A stretch of 64,000 bases of DNA from Nocardiopsis ganjiahuensis DSM 45031. GTDB taxonomy: Bacteria > Actinomycetota > Actinomycetes > Streptosporangiales > Streptosporangiaceae. Every line of letters begins with the position of its first letter. Position 1 is the stretch's first letter. Both the position numbers and the translations under genes were made by a program. The DNA lies in the NCBI RefSeq assembly GCF_000341085.1, contig NZ_ANBA01000029.1, forward strand, positions 60,141 through 124,140, in the 5' to 3' direction. Under the pieces are notes generated by a model. That model was not told the DNA's origin. It made no database searches and saw only the letters and a list, made by a program, of their open reading frames with translations. Of the stretch, positions 23,269-31,355 are shown one piece after another.

Positions 23269-25775
23269 CCGACAGGGATGACTACCCCGATCCCTACCGT
23301 GGACGTGCCGACCGTGAAGGCGGCTACGACTACGACCCGCTGACCGACCCGCTTCCGGCGCAGCCGCCCTCGCGCGGCCGCCGGGCGCGTCCGGAACCGC
23401 AGACGAGCCCCTGGGCCGATCAGCCGGGCACGGGTGAGTTCCAGCACACCGAGCCGTCCACCGGGGAGTTCCGCACCCCCCGGTACACAGCTCCGGAGTC
23501 GGGTGAGTTCGACACGCAGAACCGGTCCGCTCCGCCCCCCGGCCGCCGCCGCAGGGCCGAGCCGCCCGCGGACGAGGCCCCCTGGAGCGGTGAGCAGCCG
23601 ACGGCCCCGCCCCGCCGCTTCGGCGCGGCCGACGCGCTGCGCGGCAGCCGGGCGGCCCGCGGCGGAGGCCAGGGCCCGCAGCGTCCCGCTCAGGGATCGC
23701 CCTCGGACACCGGCAGCCACCAGCGCCCGACCCAGGGATCGCCCTCGGACACGGGCAGTCACCAGCGTCCCGTTCAGGGATCGCCCTCGGACACCGGCAG
23801 CCACCAGCGCCCGGGCAGTGATCCGACCCAGGACGCCCTCGCGGCCCTCGCCAACCTCGGCGGCGCCCAGAGCCCGTCGGCCCCGCAGGGGCCCCGGCCC
23901 TCCCAGGGCCCCCCGACCTCCCCCGGCGCTCGCGGTGAGTCCGCGCGCGGTCCGGCCGAGGACCCGGCCCGCGACCAGCCTCCCCGCAGGTCCCGGCGCT
24001 CGCGCTCCGAGGACGCGGGGGAACCGCGTTCGGCCTTCTGGGGCGACGACGCCGACGAACCCACCCCCGCCTTCCTCGCCGACGAACCCGACGAGGAGCC
24101 CAGGGGGCGCCGCGCCCGCCGCAAACGCGCGAAGGAGCCCGAGGAAGGGCCGCCGCACGACACCGGGGCCTTCGCGGTTCCGGAGGACGAGGAGCCCAAG
24201 GGCCGCCGCGCCCGCCGCAAACGCGCCAAGCAGGCCGACGCCGAGCAGCCCGTGCGTGACACCGGGGCCTTCGCGGCCCAGGAAGCCGAGGAGCCCGCCG
24301 GGCGCCGCGGTCGCCGTCGCGCCCGCCGCGCCGCCGAGGAGGAGCCGCACGACAGCGGCGCCTTCGCCGCGGCCCCCGCCGCTCCGGTCGCCGACACCGG
24401 CGCCTTCGCCGAGCTGTCCGACCCGGACCGGCAGGAGCCGGTGCGAGACACCGGGTCCTTCCCCGCCCAGGAGCCGGAGGACGAGGCGCCGAAGGGGCGG
24501 GGAGGCCGCCGTCGTGCCCGCCGCGGCCGCCGCGCCGAGCCGGAACCCGCCCCCGAGCCGTCGGCCGAGGAGGAATCCCGGGAGCTGGAGGACGAGGACC
24601 TCTACGAGGAGGACAGCCTCGAGGACATCGCCGCCTCCTACGGCGACAGCCGCGCCAACCGCAAGCGCGCCAAGCGGGCCAAGGCCGCGCAGGCCGCCCG
24701 CCGCAAGGCGGGCAAGCCCAAGAAGCGCAGGAGCAAGGGTCTGATGATCCTGCTCGCCCTGGTCCTGATGCTCGTGGTCGCCGGCGGCGGCTACGGCGTC
24801 ATGCGCACCTACGTGTTCCCGCCCGACTTCTCCGGCGAGGGCGAGGGCGAGGTCGTCTTCACCATCGAGGAGGGGCAGAGCGGCACCGCCGTCGCCCAGA
24901 GCCTGGTGGACGAGGGGGTCGTCGCCAGCGTGCGCGCCTTCACCAACGCCCTCGACTCGCAGGAGGGCGAGGGTGTGGTGCCCGGCACCTACTCCCTGGC
25001 CGAGGGCATGAGCGGTGAGAGCGCCGTGGCGGCGCTGCTCGACCCCGAGAACCGCATCGGGAGGGGCGTCACCATCCGCGAGGGCCTGCGCTCCGAACAG
25101 GTTCTGCAGAAACTGTCCGAGAACACGGGCCTGTCCCTGGAGGAGCTGCAGGCGGCGTACGAGCAGACGGACGAGCTCGGTCTGCCCGACTACGCGACGG
25201 AGGGGCCCGCGGGTTACCTGTTCCCGTCCACGTACCGGTTCGACCCGGACACCGAGGCCCTCTCGATGCTGCGCACCATGGTCACCCAGCACACACGGGT
25301 CGCCGAGGAGCTGGAGCTGGAGAGCAAGGCCGAGGCACTCGGCTACGACGCCAACGAGATCATGGCGATCGCCTCCATCGTCCAGGCCGAGAGCGGCGGG
25401 GCCGAGGACATGCCGAAGATCTCCCGGGTGGTGCACAACCGCCTGGAGGACGGCATGGCGCTCCAGATGGACAGCACCTGCTTCTACGCCATCGGCGAGT
25501 ACGGCATCGCGCTCGACAACGACCAGTTGGCCGCGTGCGAGGCGGACACCAGCGGGTTCGACACCTACCACAAGCCCGGTCTGCCCCCCGGCCCGTTCGT
25601 GGCCCCCGGTCAGGACGCCATCGAGGCGGCCCTGGAGCCGGAGGAGGGCGACTGGCTGTACTTCGTGGCCACCGACCCGGAGAACGGTGTCACCGAGTTC
25701 GCCGAGACCTACGAGGAGTTCGAGGTGCTCAAGCAGCGGTTCCAGGAGACCTGGGGCGGCGGGAGCGAGGAGTGA
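23265..25775 (+). CDS. mltG: Endolytic murein transglycosylase MltG with a very long cytoplasmic extension
   Basis: Cuts nascent peptidoglycan glycan strands at the membrane. The C-terminal YceG domain (about residues 520-830) contains IASIVQAESGGAEDMP, where E709 matches the catalytic Glu, plus VVHNRL, MDSTCFYA and YHKPGLPPGP. One transmembrane helix lies at about 492-514. The 836 residues far exceed the roughly 350 of enterobacterial MltG: some 490 residues before the helix are disordered, with three exact QGSPSDTGSHQRP copies and several DTGAFA blocks spaced by RGRRARRKRAK-type basic clusters. ATG 23265 overlaps the ruvX stop, and the TGA (25773-25775) abuts aroE. The extension may dock division or elongation partners; that is inference. 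Confidence 0.93.
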   Translation: MTDRDDYPDPYRGRADREGGYDYDPLTDPLPAQPPSRGRRARPEPQTSPWADQPGTGEFQHTEPSTGEFRTPRYTAPESGEFDTQNRSAPPPGRRRRAEPPADEAPWSGEQPTAPPRRFGAADALRGSRAARGGGQGPQRPAQGSPSDTGSHQRPTQGSPSDTGSHQRPVQGSPSDTGSHQRPGSDPTQDALAALANLGGAQSPSAPQGPRPSQGPPTSPGARGESARGPAEDPARDQPPRRSRRSRSEDAGEPRSAFWGDDADEPTPAFLADEPDEEPRGRRARRKRAKEPEEGPPHDTGAFAVPEDEEPKGRRARRKRAKQADAEQPVRDTGAFAAQEAEEPAGRRGRRRARRAAEEEPHDSGAFAAAPAAPVADTGAFAELSDPDRQEPVRDTGSFPAQEPEDEAPKGRGGRRRARRGRRAEPEPAPEPSAEEESRELEDEDLYEEDSLEDIAASYGDSRANRKRAKRAKAAQAARRKAGKPKKRRSKGLMILLALVLMLVVAGGGYGVMRTYVFPPDFSGEGEGEVVFTIEEGQSGTAVAQSLVDEGVVASVRAFTNALDSQEGEGVVPGTYSLAEGMSGESAVAALLDPENRIGRGVTIREGLRSEQVLQKLSENTGLSLEELQAAYEQTDELGLPDYATEGPAGYLFPSTYRFDPDTEALSMLRTMVTQHTRVAEELELESKAEALGYDANEIMAIASIVQAESGGAEDMPKISRVVHNRLEDGMALQMDSTCFYAIGEYGIALDNDQLAACEADTSGFDTYHKPGLPPGPFVAPGQDAIEAALEPEEGDWLYFVATDPENGVTEFAETYEEFEVLKQRFQETWGGGSEE
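23691..23816 (+). repeat. Three 42-base tandem repeats in the mltG extension
   Basis: Units begin at 23691, 23733 and 23775. Each encodes QGSPSDTGSHQRP plus one variable residue (T, V, G). The amino acids are otherwise identical while a few third positions differ. Confidence 0.95.
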
Positions 25776-26611
25776 TGCGCGCCGCCGTCCTGGGCTCGCC
25801 GGTGGCCCACTCCCTCTCCCCGGTCCTGCACTCCGCGGCCCACGCGGCCATGGGCCTCACGGAGTGGTCCTACGGGCTGTTCGAGTGCGACGAGAAGGGG
25901 CTGGCGCCCTTCCTCGACGGGCTGGACCGGTCCGAGTGGGCCGGGCTGTCCCTGACCATGCCGCTCAAGCGGCGGGCCATGGAGCTGGCGGCCGAGGTCA
26001 CGGAGCTGGCCACCGCGGTCGGCGGGGCCAACACCCTGGTCCGCGCGGGTGAGGGCTGGGCGGCGCACAACACGGACGTCGAGGGGATCGCCACCGCGCT
26101 CACCGAGGCCGGCGTCCCCGCCCCGGACGGCACGGTCGTTCTGGGGGCGGGGGCCACGGCGGCCTCCGCCCTGGCGGCACTGAGGGAACTGGGCGCGACC
26201 GGACCGGTCACCGTCCTGGCCCGCGACACCGCCCGCACCGGCGAGGTCACCGCCGCGGCCGACCGCCTGGGACTGTCGGTGGGGGTGGCGCCGCTGGCGG
26301 ACATCGACCGGTACCTGGACGCCGACCTCGTGGTCTCCACCCTGCCCTCGGGCGCGGCGGACGCGCACGCCGAACGGCTCGCGGCCTGCCGGGCCGACCT
26401 GTTCGACGTGATCTACGCCCCATGGCCGACCGCCGCGGCCGAGGCCGTAACGGCCCGGGGCGGACGGGTGGTCGGGGGTTTCCCGATGCTCCTGCACCAG
26501 GCTGTGGCCCAGGTCAGGCTGATGACCGGGGTGGAGGACGTCCCGGTCGGGGCCATGCGGGCCGCGGGCGAGGCCGAACTCCTGCGGCGCTCCACCCGGG
26601 TCGGGGGCTGA
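25775..26611 (+). CDS. aroE: Shikimate dehydrogenase
   Basis: Reduces 3-dehydroshikimate to shikimate with NADPH in the aromatic amino acid pathway. The 278-residue product shows the shikimate-binding SPVAHSLSPVLH, the catalytic lysine in LTMPLKR, NTDVEG with the catalytic Asp, the NADP loop VVLGAGATAASAL, and GGFPMLLHQAVAQ near the C-terminus. Start and stop overlap mltG as GTGATG: ATG 25775 is used, and GTG 25772 is an alternative. Linkage ruvX-mltG-aroE is common in actinobacteria. A short hairpin (26617-26631) follows. Confidence 0.95.
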   Translation: MRAAVLGSPVAHSLSPVLHSAAHAAMGLTEWSYGLFECDEKGLAPFLDGLDRSEWAGLSLTMPLKRRAMELAAEVTELATAVGGANTLVRAGEGWAAHNTDVEGIATALTEAGVPAPDGTVVLGAGATAASALAALRELGATGPVTVLARDTARTGEVTAAADRLGLSVGVAPLADIDRYLDADLVVSTLPSGAADAHAERLAACRADLFDVIYAPWPTAAAEAVTARGGRVVGGFPMLLHQAVAQVRLMTGVEDVPVGAMRAAGEAELLRRSTRVGG

Positions 26612-26650
26612 CCACAGGAGCACGGTGCTCCGCCGGTCCCCGAGCCCTGC

Positions 26651-26656
26651 TATATT
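26651..26656 (+). promoter_or_regulatory. Probable -10 element for the infC-rpmI-rplT operon
   Basis: TATATT is the best -10 hexamer between aroE and infC. It would start the transcript near 26663 and give a leader of about 340 bases. No consensus -35 is seen. Confidence 0.4.
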
Positions 26657-26812
26657 GGACGTAATCGACTTGGTCCGGTGTGCTCGGCACTCCGGAACCG
26701 CAAGCGGAGATGATCCTCCCACCTACCGGGCCCCGCCCGTGTGGGTCCCGGTCAGACGATGGACGCACCATTCGGTGTCCGTCGGGCGCTCCTTCGGAGA
26801 AGGCCCGCGGAA

Positions 26813-26885
26813 CGTGTGGCGTCTCCGTCGTGCACATCCGGTCGGATCGCCCCGCTTGCACACGCTGGCGGGGTTTTCGCTTTTT
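26813..26885 (+). promoter_or_regulatory. Attenuator-like structure in the infC leader
   Basis: CCCCGC (26850-26855) pairs with GCGGGG (26868-26873), followed by a 12-base T-rich tail (26874-26885), the best intrinsic terminator signature in this region and placed well before infC. CGTGTG (26813-26818) can pair with CACACG (26859-26864) in its loop, so a competing fold exists. Leader control of infC-rpmI-rplT by L20 is established in other bacteria; whether L20 acts here is inference. Confidence 0.55.
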
Positions 26886-27005
26886 GGTGAGATCCCAACG
26901 CGGGCGGGTGGCCTGAACAAGCACGGGCGACCCGGTCGAACAGGCCGACCACCACACGGTGGGCGGCCGGTCCCAGGTAATCCGAGAAAGCTAGGGAGGG
27001 GTCTC

Positions 27006-27590
27006 ATCAGCACAGAGCCCCGCATCAATGACCGTATCCGGGTGCCCGAGGTCCGACTTGTCGGACCCAACGGTGAGCAGGTCGGAATCGTCTCCGTGCA
27101 GGACGCGCTGCGTCTGGCCCAGGAGTCCGACCTCGACCTCGTCGAGGTCGCACCGACCGCGCGCCCGCCGGTCGCGAAGCTGATGGACTACGGCAAGTTC
27201 AAGTACGAGTCCGCGGTCAAGGCCCGTGAGTCGCGCAAGAACCAGTCGAACACGATCATCAAGGAGATCAAGCTCCGCCCGAAGATCGACCCGCACGACT
27301 ACGAGACCAAGAAGGGTCACGTCGTTCGGTTCCTCAAGAGCGGGGACAAGGTCAAGGTGACGATCATGTTCCGTGGCCGCGAGCAGTCCCGGCCCGAGCT
27401 CGGGCGCAGGCTGCTGGCGCGTCTGGCCGAGGACGTCCAGGATCTTGGCACGGTCGAGTCCCAGCCCAAGCAGGACGGCCGCAACATGGTCATGGTGATC
27501 GGTCCGCACAAGCGGCGTTCCGAGCACAAGGCCGAGGCCCGTGCCGCGGCGGGGGACAAGACCCGCCGCGACGAGAGCGACCAGGCGTAA
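27006..27590 (+). CDS. infC: Translation initiation factor IF-3, apparent ATC start
   Basis: Keeps ribosomal subunits apart and checks the start codon-initiator tRNA pairing. The 194-residue product has the N-domain (EPRINDRIRVPEVRLVGPNG, KLMDYGKFKYE), linker, and C-domain (KIDPHDYETKKGHVVRFL, IMFRGREQSRPELG) of full length. No ATG, GTG or TTG stands at the conserved N-terminus. Instead ATC at 27006 lies 6 bases after GGGAGG (26994-26999) and gives ISTEPRINDR. IF-3 genes commonly use rare AUU/AUC-type starts that IF-3 itself rejects, a known autoregulatory loop. The frame is open upstream to 26625, but that part is not IF-3-like and overlaps the leader terminator. Confidence 0.93.
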   Translation: MSTEPRINDRIRVPEVRLVGPNGEQVGIVSVQDALRLAQESDLDLVEVAPTARPPVAKLMDYGKFKYESAVKARESRKNQSNTIIKEIKLRPKIDPHDYETKKGHVVRFLKSGDKVKVTIMFRGREQSRPELGRRLLARLAEDVQDLGTVESQPKQDGRNMVMVIGPHKRRSEHKAEARAAAGDKTRRDESDQA

Positions 27591-27773
27591 GGCGCCAGGG
27601 GAAGTCCCCCACCGCCCGGCCGTCGTGAAGGCGGAACCGGGTGGTGGGGTGGGCTGTGCGCGAACAGCCCGTGATGCACCGGTGTGCGACGGGACCCCGC
27701 CGTAGTGGCGGAACAATCGCGACATTCGTTTGAGTACGGGTGCCGCGCCGACGGAGTAGGAGACGACGGCGAC

Positions 27774-27968
27774 ATGCCGAAGAACAAGTCCCACAGCGGA
27801 GCCAAGGACCGTTTCAAGGTCACCGGCTCCGGCAAGATCATGCGCCGCCGTGCCAACAAGAACCACATCCTTGAGCACAAGACCTCCAAGCGCAAGCGGA
27901 AGCTGGGCACGGAGGCCGAGCTCGCTCCGGCTGACACCAAGAACATCAAGAAGCTCCTGGGCATGTAG
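27774..27968 (+). CDS. rpmI: 50S ribosomal protein L35
   Basis: A 64-residue, very basic ribosomal protein (MPKNKSHSGAKDRFKVTGSG, RRRANKNHILEHK). ATG 27774 is chosen over the longer frame from 27684 because the family starts MPKNKSHSG, and AGGAGA lies about 9 bases upstream. It lies between infC and rplT in the standard operon order. Confidence 0.97.
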   Translation: MPKNKSHSGAKDRFKVTGSGKIMRRRANKNHILEHKTSKRKRKLGTEAELAPADTKNIKKLLGM

Positions 27969-28006
27969 CCCAGAGTCTCTTCCGTCCTCCTTGGCATGCC
28001 CGTGCG

Positions 28007-28115
28007 CCCGACCCGGTCGGCGCGCTGAGGCGCCCGGAGGACACCCACCTGAAGCGAACACGGTCGCTGGGTGCGTCCTGGCCGGACCGGTCGGCGCGCC
28101 GTGCGCGCCGGAAGA
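28007..28115 (+). repeat. Duplicated GC-rich element upstream of rplT
   Basis: The 12-mer CGGTCGGCGCGC occurs at 28014-28025 and again at 28088-28099 in similar surroundings. The second copy forms a clean hairpin, GGCGCGC (28093-28099) with GCGCGCC (28103-28109). It could be a processing signal or protein-binding RNA site between rpmI and rplT. Confidence 0.45.
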
Positions 28116-28133
28116 ACCAATGAGGGAGTCACT

Positions 28134-28505
28134 GTGGCACGCGTGAAGCGGGCTCTCAACGCCAAGAAGAAGCGCAAGGTCGTTCTCGACCGGGCCAGTG
28201 GTTACCGCGGGCAGCGCTCGCGTCTGTACCGCAAGGCCAAGGAGCAGATGCTCCACTCGATGACCTACTCCTACCGGGACCGCAAGGACCGCAAGGGGCA
28301 GTTCCGTCGTCTGTGGATCCAGCGCATCAACGCCGCCTCCCGCGCTCACGGCCTGACCTACAACCGTCTCATCCAGGGTCTGAAGCTGGCTGAGATCGAG
28401 GTCGACCGTCGCATGCTGGCCGACCTGGCCGTCAACGACGAGGCCGCCTTCGCCGCGCTCGTGGAGAAGGCCAAGCAGGCCCTCCCCACCTCCGCCGCGG
28501 CCTAG
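28134..28505 (+). CDS. rplT: 50S ribosomal protein L20
   Basis: A 123-residue basic protein needed early in large-subunit assembly (MARVKRALNAKKKRKVVLDR, ASGYRGQRSRLYRKAKEQ, RRLWIQRINAA). GTG 28134 follows GGGAG (28124-28128). L20 is the known autorepressor of this operon in several bacteria. The 165-base gap from rpmI holds the duplicated element. Confidence 0.97.
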   Translation: MARVKRALNAKKKRKVVLDRASGYRGQRSRLYRKAKEQMLHSMTYSYRDRKDRKGQFRRLWIQRINAASRAHGLTYNRLIQGLKLAEIEVDRRMLADLAVNDEAAFAALVEKAKQALPTSAAA

Positions 28506-28537
28506 CAGGCAGAGAAAGAAGCAGCAGACGGGTAGCG

Positions 28538-29386
28538 ATGGCGAGCCACGAGTTCACGAGTGTCCGGTCACCCAGGATCAAGGGGGTTCGGCGGCTCGCC
28601 AAGCGCACCTTCCGTCAGCGTGAACGGCGCTTCCTCGCGGAAGGGCCGCAGGCTGTGCGGGAGGCCCTGGCCGCCGTCAACGGCGGCGACGGGCGGTCCC
28701 CCTACGGTGGGGCCGCCCACGGCGTTGTCGAGGTCTACGCCACGGCGGAGGCCATGCAACGCCACATCGACCTGATGGACGCCGCCCACACCGCGGGCGT
28801 GCCCACCCACCGGGTCAGTCTCGACGTCATGTCCGAACTGGCGCAGACCATCACCCCGCAGGGGGTCATCGCGGTCTGCGAGTTCGTCGACGTGCCACTG
28901 GAGAGCATCACCGACGTGCGGCTCGCCGTCGTCCTCTCCCACGTGCGCGACCCCGGCAACGCCGGAACGGTCCTGCGCACCGCCGACGCGGCCGGCGCCG
29001 ACGTCGTCATCTTCACCGACGCCTCGGTCGACCCCTACAACGGCAAGTGCGTGCGGGCCTCCGCCGGAAGCCTGTTCCACCTTCCCGTGGTGGTGGGAGT
29101 CCCGGTGGCCCGGGCGGTGGACTTCCTCCGCGGCACCCAGGCCAAGGTCTGGGCTGCGGACGGCGGCGGCGACCGCGACCTGCACCAGCTGGCCGATGAC
29201 GGCGACCTGGACGGCCCGGTCGGCTGGGTCTTCGGCAACGAGGCCTGGGGCCTGCCCGAGGAGATCGTCCAGCTGACCGACGGCGCTGTCAGCGTTCCGA
29301 TCTACGGCGAGGCCGAAAGCCTGAATCTGGCCACGGCCGCGGCGGTCTGTCTCTACACGACCGCGAGACAGCAGCGGAGCTCCTGA
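28538..29386 (+). CDS. TrmH/SpoU-family RNA 2'-O-methyltransferase
   Basis: A 282-residue protein that methylates ribose in rRNA or tRNA with S-adenosylmethionine. The N-terminal substrate-binding domain (RLAKRTFRQRERRFLAEGPQ) precedes the knotted SPOUT domain with motif 1 SHVRDPGNAGTVLRTADAAG, motif 2 GWVFGNEAWGLPEE and motif 3 VPIYGEAESLNLATAAAVCL. It sits between rplT and a histidine kinase, as in Streptomyces, so it is probably a housekeeping 23S rRNA enzyme rather than a thiostrepton-resistance gene, although the fold is the same. The exact target base cannot be read. Confidence 0.9.
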   Translation: MASHEFTSVRSPRIKGVRRLAKRTFRQRERRFLAEGPQAVREALAAVNGGDGRSPYGGAAHGVVEVYATAEAMQRHIDLMDAAHTAGVPTHRVSLDVMSELAQTITPQGVIAVCEFVDVPLESITDVRLAVVLSHVRDPGNAGTVLRTADAAGADVVIFTDASVDPYNGKCVRASAGSLFHLPVVVGVPVARAVDFLRGTQAKVWAADGGGDRDLHQLADDGDLDGPVGWVFGNEAWGLPEEIVQLTDGAVSVPIYGEAESLNLATAAAVCLYTTARQQRSS

Positions 29387-29897
29387 ACCCCCTCCGCGCC
29401 GGTTCTCGCGCGTGCTGCCGTCATCCCTGAGCAGTCACTCCCGGTGATGGTCACGCCCCTGACCCGGGGCGGAGGATGAGACGGTATACACGCTCGGTAA
29501 CAGGTTGTCTCAACCATCCGAAATGCACGTGCACGGGGCCCGAGTGTCGATAGGGTCGGGCCAGTACCACGGTGGTTCATGCGCATCCCGCTTGGCCGCC
29601 TTCACCCGACCCGTGTCACGGGTAGGGCGGTGCGCGTGGCCGCGACGACACGGCAGGCTTGGCGACGCGCTGTGAGCACACAATGCTCCCGACGCCGCAG
29701 GACGGGTTCCGGCGCGAACGGGGCCGACCGCCCGGGGCGGACGACGGTGCACCGGATGACCCGTCGTCCCGGATCCGGGTGGGGCCGTATCCCGTGTCAT
29801 GAGGCGTACCAGGTGGGAGTGCAGGGTAGATCTGCGGTGGTGTCCGGGGGAGAGAGCGACGGACACGACCGGTCAGCGATCCCGACCCAGGAGTCCT
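29387..29897 (+). other. 511-base intergenic region before the histidine kinase
   Basis: No recognisable gene. It contains a 10-base palindrome TGCACGTGCA (29524-29533) and a small hairpin ACCCGTG (29609-29615) with CACGGGT (29617-29623). Frames crossing it are arginine-rich and unlike real proteins. Confidence 0.4.
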
Positions 29898-31169
29898 GTG
29901 GTCGCGGACCTTCGGAGGGGAGCGGGGAGAGGCGTGGGCAGCGGCCGGCACGTAGGCCAACCGGCGGAGGGCTCCGACGGTGCGGCGGCGCGATCCTCGG
30001 AAGACCCCGCCGGGGACGAGAACACCACCGACGTTCCCGCCGAACGGGAGGACGCCCCCCAGGGACCGGCCCGTGCCGGACGGCGGCAGGGGAGCGCACC
30101 CGCCCTGTGGGACGTCGACACCGCCTCGGCGGGACCGGGCGAACCCGCCCTGCACGCCGACGACCTCCCCGACGGGGTGGTCGTCGCCGACGCCCGGGGC
30201 CGGGTCGTCCTCTTCAACTCCCTGGCCGCGCAGCTCACCGGGGTTCCGGCGGAGTCGGCGCTGGGCCGCGACTACCGCGCCGCCCTGCCCCTCAACGGTC
30301 TCGACGGCAACAACTGGTGGGAGTCCAGCGACCCCTACGGCGGTGACCGCGAACGCACCCGGCAGCCCGAGCGGGTGCTCTGCCTGCCCGACGAACGCGA
30401 GATCCTGGTGGCCGCCCGCTACGTGCGGGCCAGGCCCGGCGGGGCGCTCGTGCGCCTGGTCGTCACCCTCCGGGACGCCTCCGCGCGGGCCGAACGCTCC
30501 CGCGCCGACCTGGTGTCCGAGGTCGCGCACGAGCTGCGCTCCCCGCTCACCAGCGTGAAGGGTTTCACCTCCACCCTGCTCAACAAGTGGGAGCGGCTCA
30601 CCGACAAGCAGAAGCTGTTCATGCTGGAGACGGTCAACGCCGACGCCGACCGCGTCACCCGGCTCATCCACGACCTGTTGGACGTCTCCCGCATCGAGTC
30701 CGGGCGCCTGGAGGTGCGCCGCCAGGTCGTCGACCTGCCCGCCGCGGTGCGCCGCCTCGTCGCCAGGCGCGTCACCTCGGGCGAACCGGAGGAGCGCTTC
30801 CGGGTCGAGACCCACGGCGAGCTCCCGCAGATGTGGCTGGACGCGGACAAGCTGGAACAGATCCTCTCCAACCTCGTGGAAAACGGGGTGCGGCACGGCG
30901 CTGGTACTGTCAGTATCGTGATCGAGCCGTGTGAAGGAGGAGCAGCGGTGTCGGTGCGCGACGAAGGCCAGGGCATAGCACCCGAGACCATTCCGCGCGT
31001 CTTCCGCCAGTTCTGGCGCAGCAAGCGCCGTGGCGGGACCGGCCTCGGACTGTTCATCGTCAAGGGCCTCGTCGAGGCCCACGGCGGCACGATCACCGTC
31101 GGGCGCGCTCCCAACGGCGGCGCCGAGTTCCGATTTACCATGCCCGCCGGGACGCCCGAGTTCGTCTGA
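29898..31169 (+). CDS. Orphan soluble PAS-sensor histidine kinase
   Basis: About 423 residues with no membrane segment. After a disordered N-terminus comes a PAS domain (LPDGVVVADARGRVVLFNSL), a HisKA dimerisation domain with the H-box SEVAHELRSPLTSVKGF, and a HATPase domain with N-box LVENGVRHG, G1 DEGQGI and G2 GGTGLGLFIVKG. All catalytic features are intact. No response regulator is adjacent, so the partner is unknown. The place between the TrmH gene and pheS is conserved in Streptomyces. The start is uncertain: GTG 29898 has AGGAG 4 bases upstream, GTG 29934 also follows a G-rich tract, and the open frame begins at 29799. Confidence 0.88.
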   Translation: MVADLRRGAGRGVGSGRHVGQPAEGSDGAAARSSEDPAGDENTTDVPAEREDAPQGPARAGRRQGSAPALWDVDTASAGPGEPALHADDLPDGVVVADARGRVVLFNSLAAQLTGVPAESALGRDYRAALPLNGLDGNNWWESSDPYGGDRERTRQPERVLCLPDEREILVAARYVRARPGGALVRLVVTLRDASARAERSRADLVSEVAHELRSPLTSVKGFTSTLLNKWERLTDKQKLFMLETVNADADRVTRLIHDLLDVSRIESGRLEVRRQVVDLPAAVRRLVARRVTSGEPEERFRVETHGELPQMWLDADKLEQILSNLVENGVRHGAGTVSIVIEPCEGGAAVSVRDEGQGIAPETIPRVFRQFWRSKRRGGTGLGLFIVKGLVEAHGGTITVGRAPNGGAEFRFTMPAGTPEFV

Positions 31170-31355
31170 GCCCTCAGACCCTTCGGCCTCCCCGGCGGGC
31201 GCACGCGGCATGTCCCGGACCCCGCAACGGACCTTTCCCGGGCTGCCCGAAAACCGCCTGTGCTTTTCCTGTCGGCTTCGTCCGCCCCGTGGCGGACCGT
31301 GACTGCCGTCCCGTCCCCTGATCCGTGGGGAACGGTGGCGGCGAGGCAACCAACC

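Noticed and set aside
26625..27005. In-frame extension of infC to GTG 26625
   Set aside because: The sequence is not IF-3-like, overlaps the leader terminator and lacks a ribosome binding site, while ATC 27006 has a strong one.
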